Shown in pieces: positions 1 to 6,165 of a stretch of 17,947 nt of DNA; position 1 is the stretch's first letter; every line of letters begins with the position of its first letter. A program made the translations under genes and the position numbers. The notes beneath the pieces are model-generated. The model was given only the letters and a program-made list of their open reading frames with translations, had not been told where the DNA came from and ran no database searches. This DNA is from Actinomycetes bacterium (lineage in GTDB: Bacteria > Actinomycetota > Acidimicrobiia > Acidimicrobiales > UBA8190): the NCBI GenBank assembly GCA_021798135.1, contig JAJZYI010000029.1, positions 1-17,947 of the forward strand, given 5' to 3'.

Positions 1-714
1 ACCGCCCAGATGCGCGTCGGCCGGCGCCTCGCCATCAAGCTGCTCAACGTCACCAAGTTCGTGCTGGGGCTCGGCGTCGACGCCGCCACCGCGGGCGGGC
101 CCACCGAGCCGATCGACCTCGCCCTGCTGCAGCGGCTCGGCGGGCTGGTCGACGAGGCCACCGCCGCCTTCGAGGGGTTCGAGCACCACAGGGCTCTGGA
201 GCGCACCGAGAGCTTCTTCTGGGCCTTCTGCGACGACTACATCGAGCTGGTCAAGTCCCGCGCCTACGAGGACGGGCCCGACGCCGCGTCGGCGCGAGCC
301 ACCCTCGCCGTGGCGCTCGGCGTGCTCCTGCGCCTGTTCGCCCCCTTCGTGCCGTTCGCCGCCGAGGAGGCCTGGTCGTGGTGGCACGACGCCACCGTCC
401 ACCGCCAGCCGTGGCCGGCGCGGGCCGAGCTTCCCGACACCACCGGCGCCGACCCGGCCGTCCTCGACGTGGCCGCCGAGGTCCTCGGCGCCGTGCGGAA
501 GGAGAAGACGGCGGCGCAGCGCAGCATGCGCACCCCGGTCGAGCGCCTGGCGGTGACCGACCGGCCCGAGCGGATCGCCGCGCTCCGGGCGGCCCTCGGC
601 GACCTCTGCCGCGCCGGCACCGTCGGCGAGGTCGACCTGCGCGAGGGCGACGAGCCTGTGGTCGAGGTCGCGCTCGGGCCCGCACCCGCCAAGGGCCCCG
701 CACCGGCGCAGTAG
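1..714 (+). CDS. valS: Valyl-tRNA synthetase, C-terminal part (5' end outside window)
   Basis: Charges tRNA-Val with valine in the cytoplasm. The open frame runs from base 1 without a start (first codons read T-A-Q-M-R-V), so this is the last 237 codons of a longer gene. Visible is the end of the catalytic core (KLLNVTKFVLG, matching the class Ia 'K-L-W-N-x-x-x-F-V' segment) and the helical anticodon-binding domain, including FWAFCDDYIELVKSR and FAPFVPFAAEEAWSWW. The protein then ends with an 'VRKEKTAAQRSM' segment and a short alpha/beta tail rather than the long C-terminal coiled-coil arm of E. coli-type ValRS. This resembles the shorter, arm-less ValRS forms known from archaea and some bacteria (from memory). 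The tail PAPAKGPAPAQ is low complexity. The ten bases around the stop, including TAG, are duplicated directly downstream. leuS follows after 151 bp. Identification is firm; the subclass is inference. Confidence 0.93.
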   Translation, partial: TAQMRVGRRLAIKLLNVTKFVLGLGVDAATAGGPTEPIDLALLQRLGGLVDEATAAFEGFEHHRALERTESFFWAFCDDYIELVKSRAYEDGPDAASARATLAVALGVLLRLFAPFVPFAAEEAWSWWHDATVHRQPWPARAELPDTTGADPAVLDVAAEVLGAVRKEKTAAQRSMRTPVERLAVTDRPERIAALRAALGDLCRAGTVGEVDLREGDEPVVEVALGPAPAKGPAPAQ

Positions 715-745
715 GCGGCGCAGTAGGCGGCACGACCGGGGGCTG

Positions 746-765
746 CCGGGCCCGGCTCGGCCCGG
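746..765 (+). terminator. Hairpin after valS
   Basis: CCGGGCC (746-752) and GGCCCGG (759-765) form a perfect 7-bp stem with a 6-base loop, 32 bases after the valS stop. There is no T-run, as is usual for terminator-like hairpins in very GC-rich actinobacteria. It may separate valS from leuS only partly. Confidence 0.4.
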
Positions 766-778
766 TCGAGCGGTGGCG

Positions 779-784
779 TAACGT
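779..784 (+). promoter_or_regulatory. Candidate -10 box for leuS
   Basis: TAACGT fits the actinobacterial TAnnnT -10 pattern and is one of few TA-containing hexamers in the valS-leuS gap. It would start transcription near base 791 and give a leader of about 75 bases. No convincing -35 box lies 16-18 bp upstream. I looked for a T-box antiterminator (TGGNACCGCG), which could be expected before leuS, and did not find one. Confidence 0.35.
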
Positions 785-865
785 GGGCAGGTCGCGACAA
801 GCCGCCGCCGGGCACCCGCCGCAGCGCGTGCCCGCGGCCGAGACAGCGGGAACGGACAGGCCCTG

Positions 866-3514
866 ATGCACGCCCCCACCGACGACGAGAGCCGGACCGA
901 GCACGACCGGGACGACCACCGTGCCGGGCACGACCGGGACGGGCACCCTGCCGGGCACGACCGGGACGGGCACGACCGGGACGGGCACGACCGGGACGAC
1001 GACCGCTACGACCCGTTCCGGTTCGAGGAGGCCATCGGGCGCCGCTGGTACGAGGAGCGGACCTACACCACGCCGCTCGACGCCGGGGACCCGCCGCTCT
1101 ACTACCTGACGATGTTCCCCTACCCCTCGGGCGACCTGCACATGGGGCACGCCGAGATCTTCTCCCTGCACGACGCGCTGGTCCGCCAGAAGCGCATGAC
1201 CGGCGCCCGCGTCTTCAACCCGATCGGCTGGGACGCCTTCGGCCTGCCGGCGGAGAACGCGGCGCGCAAGCGCGGGGTCGACCCGCGCCAGTGGACCTAC
1301 GCCAACATCGAGGAACAGGTCGGCTCCATCATCCGGCTCGGCTACTCGTTCGACTGGTCCGCCCGGCTCCACACCTGCGACCCCGGCTACTACCGCTGGA
1401 CGCAGTGGGTGTTCCTCCAGCTGTTCCACAAGGGCCTGGTCGACCGCCGGCCGGGCCTCGTCAACTGGTGCCCGGGGTGCGAGACCGTGCTCGCCAACGA
1501 GCAGGTGGTGGAGGGCCGCTGCGAGCGCAGCGGGGACCCGGTGGTGCGTCGGCCCCTCACCCAGTGGTACTTCCGCATCACCGACTACGCCCAGGAGCTG
1601 CTCGACGACCTCGACAGCCTGGACTGGCCGTCGCGCGTGAAGGCCATGCAGCGCAACTGGATCGGGCGCTCCGAGGGGGCGACCGTGACGTTCGCCGTGG
1701 CGGGCTCGGACGAGACCTTCGAGATCTACACCACCCGGCCCGACACCATCTTCGGCGCCACCTACGTCGTCTTCGCCCCGGAGCACCCCCTCGCCACCGC
1801 CCGGATGGCGGGCAACCCCGAGTACGACGCCTTCCTGCTCGAGGTGTCGCAGCGCTCCGAGATCGAGCGGCTGACGACGATGGTCGGGCGGGCCGCCAAG
1901 CGCGGCGTGCGGCTGTCGTTCGACGTGGTGAACCCGGCCACCGGCGAGCAGATCCCGGCCTACGCGGCGGACTACGTCCTCACCGACTACGGCACCGGGG
2001 CGATCATGGCCGTGCCGTGCTCGGACCAGCGTGACCTCGACTTCGCCCGCCAGCACGGCCTGCCCGTCCGGATGATCGTGCAGCCGGTCGACGAGCGCGG
2101 CACGCCGCTCCCCCCGCTCGACCCCGGCACGCTGTCGGAGGCGTACACGGGCCCGGCCACCATGACCGGGTCGGGGCCCTACGACGGCCTGCCCACCAAG
2201 GAGGCGGCAGCCGCCATCGTGGCGGACCTGGCCGCCCGCGGCCTGGCCCGGACCACCGTCAGCTTCCGGCTGCGCGACTGGCTGGTGTCGCGCCAGCGGT
2301 CCTGGGGCGCGCCGATCCCGGTGGTCCACTGCCCCGGCTGCGGCACGGTGCCGGTGCCCGAGGACCAGCTCCCCGTGGCCCTCCCCGACGACCTCGACTT
2401 CAACGTGAGCGGCTCGCCGCTCGACCTGCACCCCACGTGGAAGCACGTGCCCTGCCCCTCGTGCGGCCAGGCGGCCACCCGCGACACCGACACCATGGAC
2501 ACCTTCGTCGACTCGTCGTGGTACTTCCTGCGCTTCCTGTCGCCCGGCGACGAGCAGCGCGCCTGGCCGCGAGAGCTGGCCGACGGGGTCCTGCCGATCC
2601 ACCAGTACACCGGCGGCGTGGAGCACGCGGTGCTGCACCTGCTCTACGCCCGCTTCTTCGTGAAGGCGCTGCGCGACTGCGGCCTGCTGGCCGCCGGCGA
2701 GCCGTTCCGGGCCCTGCTCAACCAGGGCCAGGTGGTGCTCGACGGCGCGGCGATGAGCAAGTCCAAGGGCAACCTCGTCACCCCCGTGGAGGTGTACGGC
2801 ACCTACGGCGCCGACACCCTGCGCGGCACCATGCTGTTCGCCTCACCGCCGGAGGACGACATCGACTGGGCCACGGTGTCGCCCTCGGGCATGCACAAGT
2901 GGCTGTCACGAGTGTGGCGCATCGCCATCGAGACCCGGGACGAGGGCCGGCCCGGTGCCGGCGGCAGCGGCCCCGCAGGCGCCGGATCGGCCGCAGGTAC
3001 TGGCTCGGCCGCAGGCGCCGGATCGGCCGCAGGCGAGCTGCGCCGGTCCACGCACCGCACCATCCGGGACGTGACGGCCGACTACGACGACCGCAAGTAC
3101 AACACCGTCATCGCCAAGCTGATGACCCTCACCAACGACGTGACCGAGGCCCGAAGGGCCGGGGCCGACGGCGAAGCGGTGTCCGAGGCGGTGGACACGC
3201 TGCTGCTGCTGCTGGCGCCGATCTGCCCGTTCATCACGGAGGAGCTGTGGACCCGGCGGGGACACGCCGGCTCGGTCCACGACCAGTCGTGGCCCTCGGC
3301 CGACGAGGCCCTGCTGACCAGCGCCGAGGTGGCCGTGGTGGTGCAGGTGGACGGCAAGGTGCGCGGCCGCCTGACCGTGCCGGCCGGCACCGCCGCCGAC
3401 GAGCTCCAGGTGCTGGCGCGCGGGCTCGAGCCGGTCAGCCGGCTGCTGGCCGAGGCGGGCACGGTCCGGGTCGTGGTGGTGCCCGACCGGGTCGTCAACT
3501 TCGTGCGCGCCTGA
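866..3514 (+). CDS. leuS: Leucyl-tRNA synthetase with repeat-rich N-terminus and linker insert
   Basis: Charges tRNA-Leu with leucine and edits mischarged tRNA. The 882-residue protein has the class Ia signature HMGH at 92-95 and AMSKSKGN with the KMSKS-type lysines at 632 and 634. The CP1 editing domain shows TTRPDTIFG from residue 289 and DYGTGAIMAVPCSDQRD from 374, with editing-site aspartates at 387 and 390. Two CPxC pairs (489-492 and 530-533) suggest a zinc module. The C-terminal anticodon-binding domain follows. Two additions are odd. Residues 13-46 are a run of H-D-R-D-G repeats placed before the normal LeuRS beginning (YDPFRFEE, from 48). Residues about 697-724 are a Gly/Ala/Ser insert encoded by an 18-bp repeat, lying between the first two segments of the anticodon-binding domain. 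I see no alternative ATG between the repeats and the family start, so ATG 866 is used; its ribosome binding site is weak. Confidence 0.96.
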   Translation: MHAPTDDESRTEHDRDDHRAGHDRDGHPAGHDRDGHDRDGHDRDDDRYDPFRFEEAIGRRWYEERTYTTPLDAGDPPLYYLTMFPYPSGDLHMGHAEIFSLHDALVRQKRMTGARVFNPIGWDAFGLPAENAARKRGVDPRQWTYANIEEQVGSIIRLGYSFDWSARLHTCDPGYYRWTQWVFLQLFHKGLVDRRPGLVNWCPGCETVLANEQVVEGRCERSGDPVVRRPLTQWYFRITDYAQELLDDLDSLDWPSRVKAMQRNWIGRSEGATVTFAVAGSDETFEIYTTRPDTIFGATYVVFAPEHPLATARMAGNPEYDAFLLEVSQRSEIERLTTMVGRAAKRGVRLSFDVVNPATGEQIPAYAADYVLTDYGTGAIMAVPCSDQRDLDFARQHGLPVRMIVQPVDERGTPLPPLDPGTLSEAYTGPATMTGSGPYDGLPTKEAAAAIVADLAARGLARTTVSFRLRDWLVSRQRSWGAPIPVVHCPGCGTVPVPEDQLPVALPDDLDFNVSGSPLDLHPTWKHVPCPSCGQAATRDTDTMDTFVDSSWYFLRFLSPGDEQRAWPRELADGVLPIHQYTGGVEHAVLHLLYARFFVKALRDCGLLAAGEPFRALLNQGQVVLDGAAMSKSKGNLVTPVEVYGTYGADTLRGTMLFASPPEDDIDWATVSPSGMHKWLSRVWRIAIETRDEGRPGAGGSGPAGAGSAAGTGSAAGAGSAAGELRRSTHRTIRDVTADYDDRKYNTVIAKLMTLTNDVTEARRAGADGEAVSEAVDTLLLLLAPICPFITEELWTRRGHAGSVHDQSWPSADEALLTSAEVAVVVQVDGKVRGRLTVPAGTAADELQVLARGLEPVSRLLAEAGTVRVVVVPDRVVNFVRA
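897..1008 (+). repeat. 15-bp tandem repeat coding H-D-R-D-G in leuS
   Basis: Several copies of a 15-bp unit (GGCACGACCGGGACG or close variants) are packed near the start of leuS and encode the pentapeptide G-H-D-R-D. Variants with P-A-G or R-A-G sit between some copies. The unit is a multiple of three, so copy number can change without a frameshift. Confidence 0.8.
2953..3040 (+). repeat. 18-bp tandem repeat coding Gly/Ala/Ser linker in leuS
   Basis: Three copies of an 18-bp unit (GGCGCCGGATCGGCCGCA and a variant with GGTACTGGCTCG) encode G-A-G-S-A-A or G-T-G-S-A-A. They follow a related Gly/Ala/Ser/Pro stretch. The segment lies between the RVWRIAIETRD helix and the HRTIRDV helix, where a flexible loop would be tolerated. 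Confidence 0.75.
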
Positions 3515-3526
3515 CACCGGCCGGGT

Positions 3527-3548
3527 CCCCGGGCCGCCCGTCCCGGGG
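3527..3548 (+). terminator. Hairpin after leuS
   Basis: CCCCGGG (3527-3533) pairs perfectly with CCCGGGG (3542-3548) across an 8-base loop, 12 bases after the leuS stop. There is no T-tract. Its position makes it the likely end of the valS-leuS transcript. Confidence 0.45.
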
Positions 3549-3618
3549 CGCCGCGTCGCAGGGCCCGCGGGTGGCGGGCACCGGCCCCCGCCGACCGGGA
3601 GGGCTCGGCGCCCCGCCC

Positions 3619-3647
3619 ATGACAGTGCGACCGGCCGAGGGTACAGT
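3619..3647 (+). promoter_or_regulatory. Sigma70-type promoter for the 72-aa gene
   Basis: ATGACA (3619-3624) matches the -35 consensus at five of six positions. It is followed by exactly 17 bp and then TACAGT (3642-3647), a good TAnnnT -10. The start of transcription would be near 3654, about 40 bases before the ATG at 3693. It is the best-formed promoter in the window. Confidence 0.6.
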
Positions 3648-3658
3648 CGGCGGTACGG

Positions 3659-3675
3659 ACACGCGTCACGCGTGT
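3659..3675. promoter_or_regulatory. Palindrome between promoter and RBS (possible operator)
   Basis: ACACGCG (3659-3665) and CGCGTGT (3669-3675) are perfect inverted repeats separated by TCA. The palindrome sits just downstream of the predicted transcription start and six bases before AGGAGG. It could be a repressor operator or a leader hairpin near the ribosome binding site. Which of these, if either, cannot be told from sequence. Confidence 0.45.
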
Positions 3676-3680
3676 GGCAG

Positions 3681-3686
3681 AGGAGG
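3681..3686 (+). promoter_or_regulatory. Strong Shine-Dalgarno site AGGAGG
   Basis: AGGAGG lies six bases before ATG 3693 and decides the start of the 72-residue gene. It contrasts with several neighbouring genes that lack any Shine-Dalgarno sequence. Confidence 0.7.
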
Positions 3687-3692
3687 TTCCGG

Positions 3693-3911
3693 ATGACCGC
3701 TCCCGCCGTGCTGGACGACCAGGCGCTCCGTAGGTACCGAGCGTTGCTCGACGCCGAGGACGCAGCCTTCGACGAGCTCGAGCATGCGTGCGAGGAAGGT
3801 GACCGAAGCCACTTCGAGGCCGACTTCGACGCCTGGCAGCAGGCGCTCACGGCCAAGCTCGAGTTCCTCCGGCGCGCCGGCATCGACGTGGTGCAGCCCG
3901 CCCCGGCCTGA
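3693..3911 (+). CDS. Small helical protein of unknown function (72 aa)
   Basis: I do not recognise this protein. It is 72 residues, acidic and almost wholly helix-forming, with alternating charged and hydrophobic residues (RRYRALLDAEDAAFDELEHA, then FEADFDAWQQALTAKLEFLRRAG). It has no signal peptide, membrane segment or cysteine. A helical hairpin or small dimer is plausible, as inference only. ATG 3693 is chosen because AGGAGG (3681-3686) precedes it by six bases; an in-frame ATG at 3672 lies upstream of that Shine-Dalgarno site and is rejected. The gene has its own promoter and palindrome, and it faces the malate dehydrogenase gene with a shared hairpin between them. Codon use matches the neighbours, which supports a real gene. 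Confidence 0.7.
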   Translation: MTAPAVLDDQALRRYRALLDAEDAAFDELEHACEEGDRSHFEADFDAWQQALTAKLEFLRRAGIDVVQPAPA

Positions 3912-3984
3912 GCCCTCCGGCGCCGGCCGCCCACCTCCTCCCCCAGAACGCCGGCGCGAGGCGACCACCGGGGAGGCGGCCCCC

Positions 3985-4013
3985 GTGGGCGCCCGCCTGC
4001 CGCGGGCGCCCAC
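3985..4013. terminator. 12-bp-stem hairpin between convergent genes
   Basis: GTGGGCGCCCGC (3985-3996) and GCGGGCGCCCAC (4002-4013) form a perfect 12-bp stem with a 5-base loop. It lies 73 bases after the stop of the 72-residue gene and 17 bases after the stop of the opposing malate dehydrogenase gene, so it can serve both strands. There is no T-run. Confidence 0.6.
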
Positions 4014-4030
4014 CTGCCGCCGACCTCCGG

Positions 4031-5023
4031 TCAGCCGAGGAGCTCGGCGACGGCCTCCCGCTCGGACTGCAGCTCTGCGGTGGTGACGGCGATCTTCTCC
4101 TTGGCGAAGTCGCTGTGGGTGAGGCCCTCGACCACCTGCCAGTCGGTGCCGGTGGAGCGCACCGGGAAGCCGAAGATCAGGCCCTCGGGGGTGCCGTACT
4201 CCCCGTGCGACACGACCGACAGGGAGGCGCAGTCGCCGGCCGCCGTCGGCGTGACGATGCTGCGGACCGAGTCGACCACGGCGTTGGCCGCCGACGCCGC
4301 CGAGGACGCCCCCCGGGCCTCGATGATCTTGGCGCCGCGCTGCTGCACGGTGGTGATGAACTCGCCCTGCAGCCAGGCCTGGTCGCCGATGACCTCGGTC
4401 GCCGGCCGGCCGCCGATGGTGGCGTTCTCGAAGTCCGGGTACTGCGTGGACGAGTGGTTGCCCCAGATGGCGACGTTCGCCACGTCGGTCACCGGCACGC
4501 CGGCCCGCTTGGCGAGCTGGGTCGTCGCACGGTTCTGGTCGAGGCGGGTCATGGCGAACCAGCGGTCGTCCGGCACCTCGGGCGCGTGCGAGCGGGCGAT
4601 CAGGCAGTTGGTGTTGCACGGGTTGCCCACGACGAACACCCGCACGTCGGAGGCGGCGTTGGCGGCGATCGCCTCGCCCTGGGGCCCGAAGATCCCGCCG
4701 TTCACCTTCAGCAGGTCGTTGCGCTCCATGCCGGCCTTGCGGGGCACCGAGCCGACCAGCAGCGCCCACGAGGTGCCGTCGAAGGCGACCTTCAGGTCCG
4801 ACGTGGCCTCGATGCCGTGGACCAGCGGGAAGGCGCAGTCGTCGAGCTCCATGACGACGCCCTGCAGCGCCTGCATGGCCGGCTCGATCTCGAGCAGGCG
4901 GAGCACGATCGGCTGGTCCGGGCCGAGAAGCTGGCCCGACGCGATGCGGAACAGCAGGGAGTAGCCGATCTGACCGGCGGCGCCGGTCACCGTGACGTGG
5001 ACGGGGGACGGGGAACTGGCCAT
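4031..5023 (-). CDS. mdh: Malate dehydrogenase (NAD-dependent)
   Basis: Interconverts malate and oxaloacetate in the TCA cycle. The 330-residue length is right for the cytosolic-type bacterial MDH. The Rossmann loop GAAGQIG is at 14-20. The substrate-binding arginines fit R95 and R101 (PRKAGMERNDLL), with R165 in RLDQNRATTQ. The NTN segment at 137-139 and the catalytic histidine H190 in IWGNHSSTQYPD complete the active site. HGEYGTPEG and FGFPV lie near the C-terminus. The ATG at 5023 has no Shine-Dalgarno site but has TAGCCT six bases upstream, suggesting a leaderless mRNA. The gene is convergent with the small plus-strand gene and lies 199 bp downstream of metF, from which repeats and hairpins separate it. 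Confidence 0.96.
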   Translation of the reverse strand: MASSPSPVHVTVTGAAGQIGYSLLFRIASGQLLGPDQPIVLRLLEIEPAMQALQGVVMELDDCAFPLVHGIEATSDLKVAFDGTSWALLVGSVPRKAGMERNDLLKVNGGIFGPQGEAIAANAASDVRVFVVGNPCNTNCLIARSHAPEVPDDRWFAMTRLDQNRATTQLAKRAGVPVTDVANVAIWGNHSSTQYPDFENATIGGRPATEVIGDQAWLQGEFITTVQQRGAKIIEARGASSAASAANAVVDSVRSIVTPTAAGDCASLSVVSHGEYGTPEGLIFGFPVRSTGTDWQVVEGLTHSDFAKEKIAVTTAELQSEREAVAELLG

Positions 5024-5029
5024 GGCGCG

Positions 5030-5035
5030 AGGCTA
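5030..5035 (-). promoter_or_regulatory. -10 box for leaderless mdh transcript
   Basis: On the minus strand TAGCCT is followed by six bases (CGCGCC) and then the ATG of mdh. In actinobacteria a TAnnnT box at this distance places the transcription start at or within a base or two of the start codon. No Shine-Dalgarno sequence is present. No clear -35 box was seen. Confidence 0.5.
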
Positions 5036-5117
5036 CCGGCGCCGGGCGGCAAGCGGCCAGACGGGAGGGACCCCCGGGCAGCGGCTCAGGCCGCGCACCG
5101 CCCGGAGGGACGCTGCC

Positions 5118-5132
5118 CGGCCGCCGCGGCCG
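5118..5132 (-). terminator. Short GC hairpin downstream of metF
   Basis: CGGCCG (5118-5123) and CGGCCG (5127-5132) form a 6-bp stem with a 3-base loop, about 90 bases after the metF stop. This is weak evidence for a terminator, since short GC palindromes are common in this DNA. Confidence 0.25.
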
Positions 5133-5134
5133 CG

Positions 5135-5221
5135 CGTGCTGCGAACCGGCGTGCTGCGAACCGGCGTGCTGCGAACCGGCGTGCCGGGGACGGGCGTGCC
5201 GGGGACGGGCGTGCCGGGCCG
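5135..5221. repeat. 15-bp tandem repeat between metF and mdh
   Basis: Three copies of CGTGCTGCGAACCGG (5135-5179) are followed by two copies of the diverged unit CGTGCCGGGGACGGG (5180-5209) and a partial copy to 5221. The array ends immediately before the metF stop codon (5223-5225). It contains no gene that I can support. The two unit types form blocks, so each block seems to have expanded separately from a common unit. Confidence 0.85.
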
Positions 5222-5222
5222 C

Positions 5223-6119
5223 TCACCGCACGGCGGGCGTGCCGGCATCCGGGGCGCCGGCCGGGCCCAGGCCGAGCTCCGTGTAGATCTCACGGGTCGC
5301 GCTCGACCGGTTCATGGTGTAGAAGTGCAGGCCCGGGGCGCCGGCGTCGAGCAGCTGCCGGCACAGCTCGGTCGCGGCGGTCACGCCCTCGTGGCGGACC
5401 GCTTCGTCACCGCCGGCCCGCTCGGCGGCCTGCAGCCGCTCCACCAGCGCGTCGGGCACCGCCGCTCCCATCTCGGCCATGCGGGGAACGGAGCGCAGGG
5501 TCTCGAGCGGCATGATCCCCGGGAGCACCGGCTTGGTGCAGCCGAGGTCCGCCAGGTCGGCCACGAGGGAGCGGTACTCGTCGACGTGCCAGAAGAACTG
5601 GGTGACGGCGAAGTCGGCCAGCGCCAGCTTCTCGGCCAGGTAGCGCCGGTCGCTGGCCAGGTCCGGGCTGTCGGGGTGGCCGGCGGGGTGGGCGGCCACC
5701 CCGATGGAGAAGCCGCCGATGGCCCGGGCCAGCTGCACGAGCTCGACGGCGTGCCGCAGCTCCCCGGGACCGGCGGACGGGTCCGCGGGCGGGTCGCCAC
5801 CCAGCGCCATGAGGTTGTCGACCCCTGCCCTGCGGTAGGCGACCAGGATCTCGGCCAGCTCCAGGCGGCTGTGGGCCACGCAGACCAGGTGGGCCATCGG
5901 CACCAGCGACGTGGTGCGCAGCATGCCGACGACCAGGTCGTGCGTGCGCTGCCGCGACTCGGCACCACCGCGGTACGTGACCGAGACGAACGAGGGCGAC
6001 AGGGGCTCGAGCTCGCGCAGGGTCCGCACCAGCGTGGCCTGCTCGGCGTCGGTCTTCGGCGGGAAGAACTCGAACGAGAAGGTCGGCCCCTTGGCGAGCA
6101 GGTCCGCGATCCTGGTCAT
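5223..6119 (-). CDS. metF: 5,10-methylenetetrahydrofolate reductase
   Basis: Reduces methylene-THF to methyl-THF for methionine synthesis, using a flavin in a TIM barrel. The 298-residue length is typical. FSFEFFPPK (14-22) contains the catalytic glutamate E17. ALGGDPP has the flavin-site aspartate D109. HPAGHPDS (144-151), TQFFWH (173-178) and GIMPL (201-205) are family motifs. SVTYRGG replaces the more usual SVTYGAGG. ATG 6119 is chosen because the family begins at this point; the open frame upstream is an arginine-rich artefact that would run back over the end of the RDD gene. There is no Shine-Dalgarno site, and TACGCT lies ten bases upstream. It supplies the one-carbon pathway served by the nearby folD and pur genes. 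Confidence 0.95.
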   Translation of the reverse strand: MTRIADLLAKGPTFSFEFFPPKTDAEQATLVRTLRELEPLSPSFVSVTYRGGAESRQRTHDLVVGMLRTTSLVPMAHLVCVAHSRLELAEILVAYRRAGVDNLMALGGDPPADPSAGPGELRHAVELVQLARAIGGFSIGVAAHPAGHPDSPDLASDRRYLAEKLALADFAVTQFFWHVDEYRSLVADLADLGCTKPVLPGIMPLETLRSVPRMAEMGAAVPDALVERLQAAERAGGDEAVRHEGVTAATELCRQLLDAGAPGLHFYTMNRSSATREIYTELGLGPAGAPDAGTPAVR

Positions 6120-6129
6120 GGTGCGAAGC

Positions 6130-6135
6130 AGCGTA
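6130..6135 (-). promoter_or_regulatory. -10 box for near-leaderless metF transcript
   Basis: On the minus strand TACGCT lies ten bases before the metF ATG, which implies a leader of only about three bases. No Shine-Dalgarno sequence is seen. No SAM riboswitch can fit in so short a leader. Confidence 0.45.
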
Positions 6136-6138
6136 GCC

Positions 6139-6159
6139 CCGGGCACCCGGCGTGCCCGG
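6139..6159 (-). terminator. Hairpin between RDD gene and metF
   Basis: CCGGGCAC (6139-6146) and GTGCCCGG (6152-6159) form an 8-bp stem with a 5-base loop in the 46-bp gap after the RDD gene stop. It may end the RDD transcript just before the metF promoter. Confidence 0.45.
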
Positions 6160-6165
6160 CGGCGG

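Noticed and set aside
715..865. T-box leader for leuS
   Set aside because: No TGGNACCGCG box or specifier-loop pattern, and the gap is short.
251..2638. A 795-codon open frame on the minus strand opposite leuS
   Set aside because: Arg/Pro/Val/Gly-rich with no family motif, and it lies opposite a gene with complete LeuRS motifs. Such antisense frames are expected at this GC content.
4080..4964. A 294-codon plus-strand frame opposite mdh
   Set aside because: No recognisable domain; its codons mirror the conserved MDH frame, and no ribosome binding site was found.
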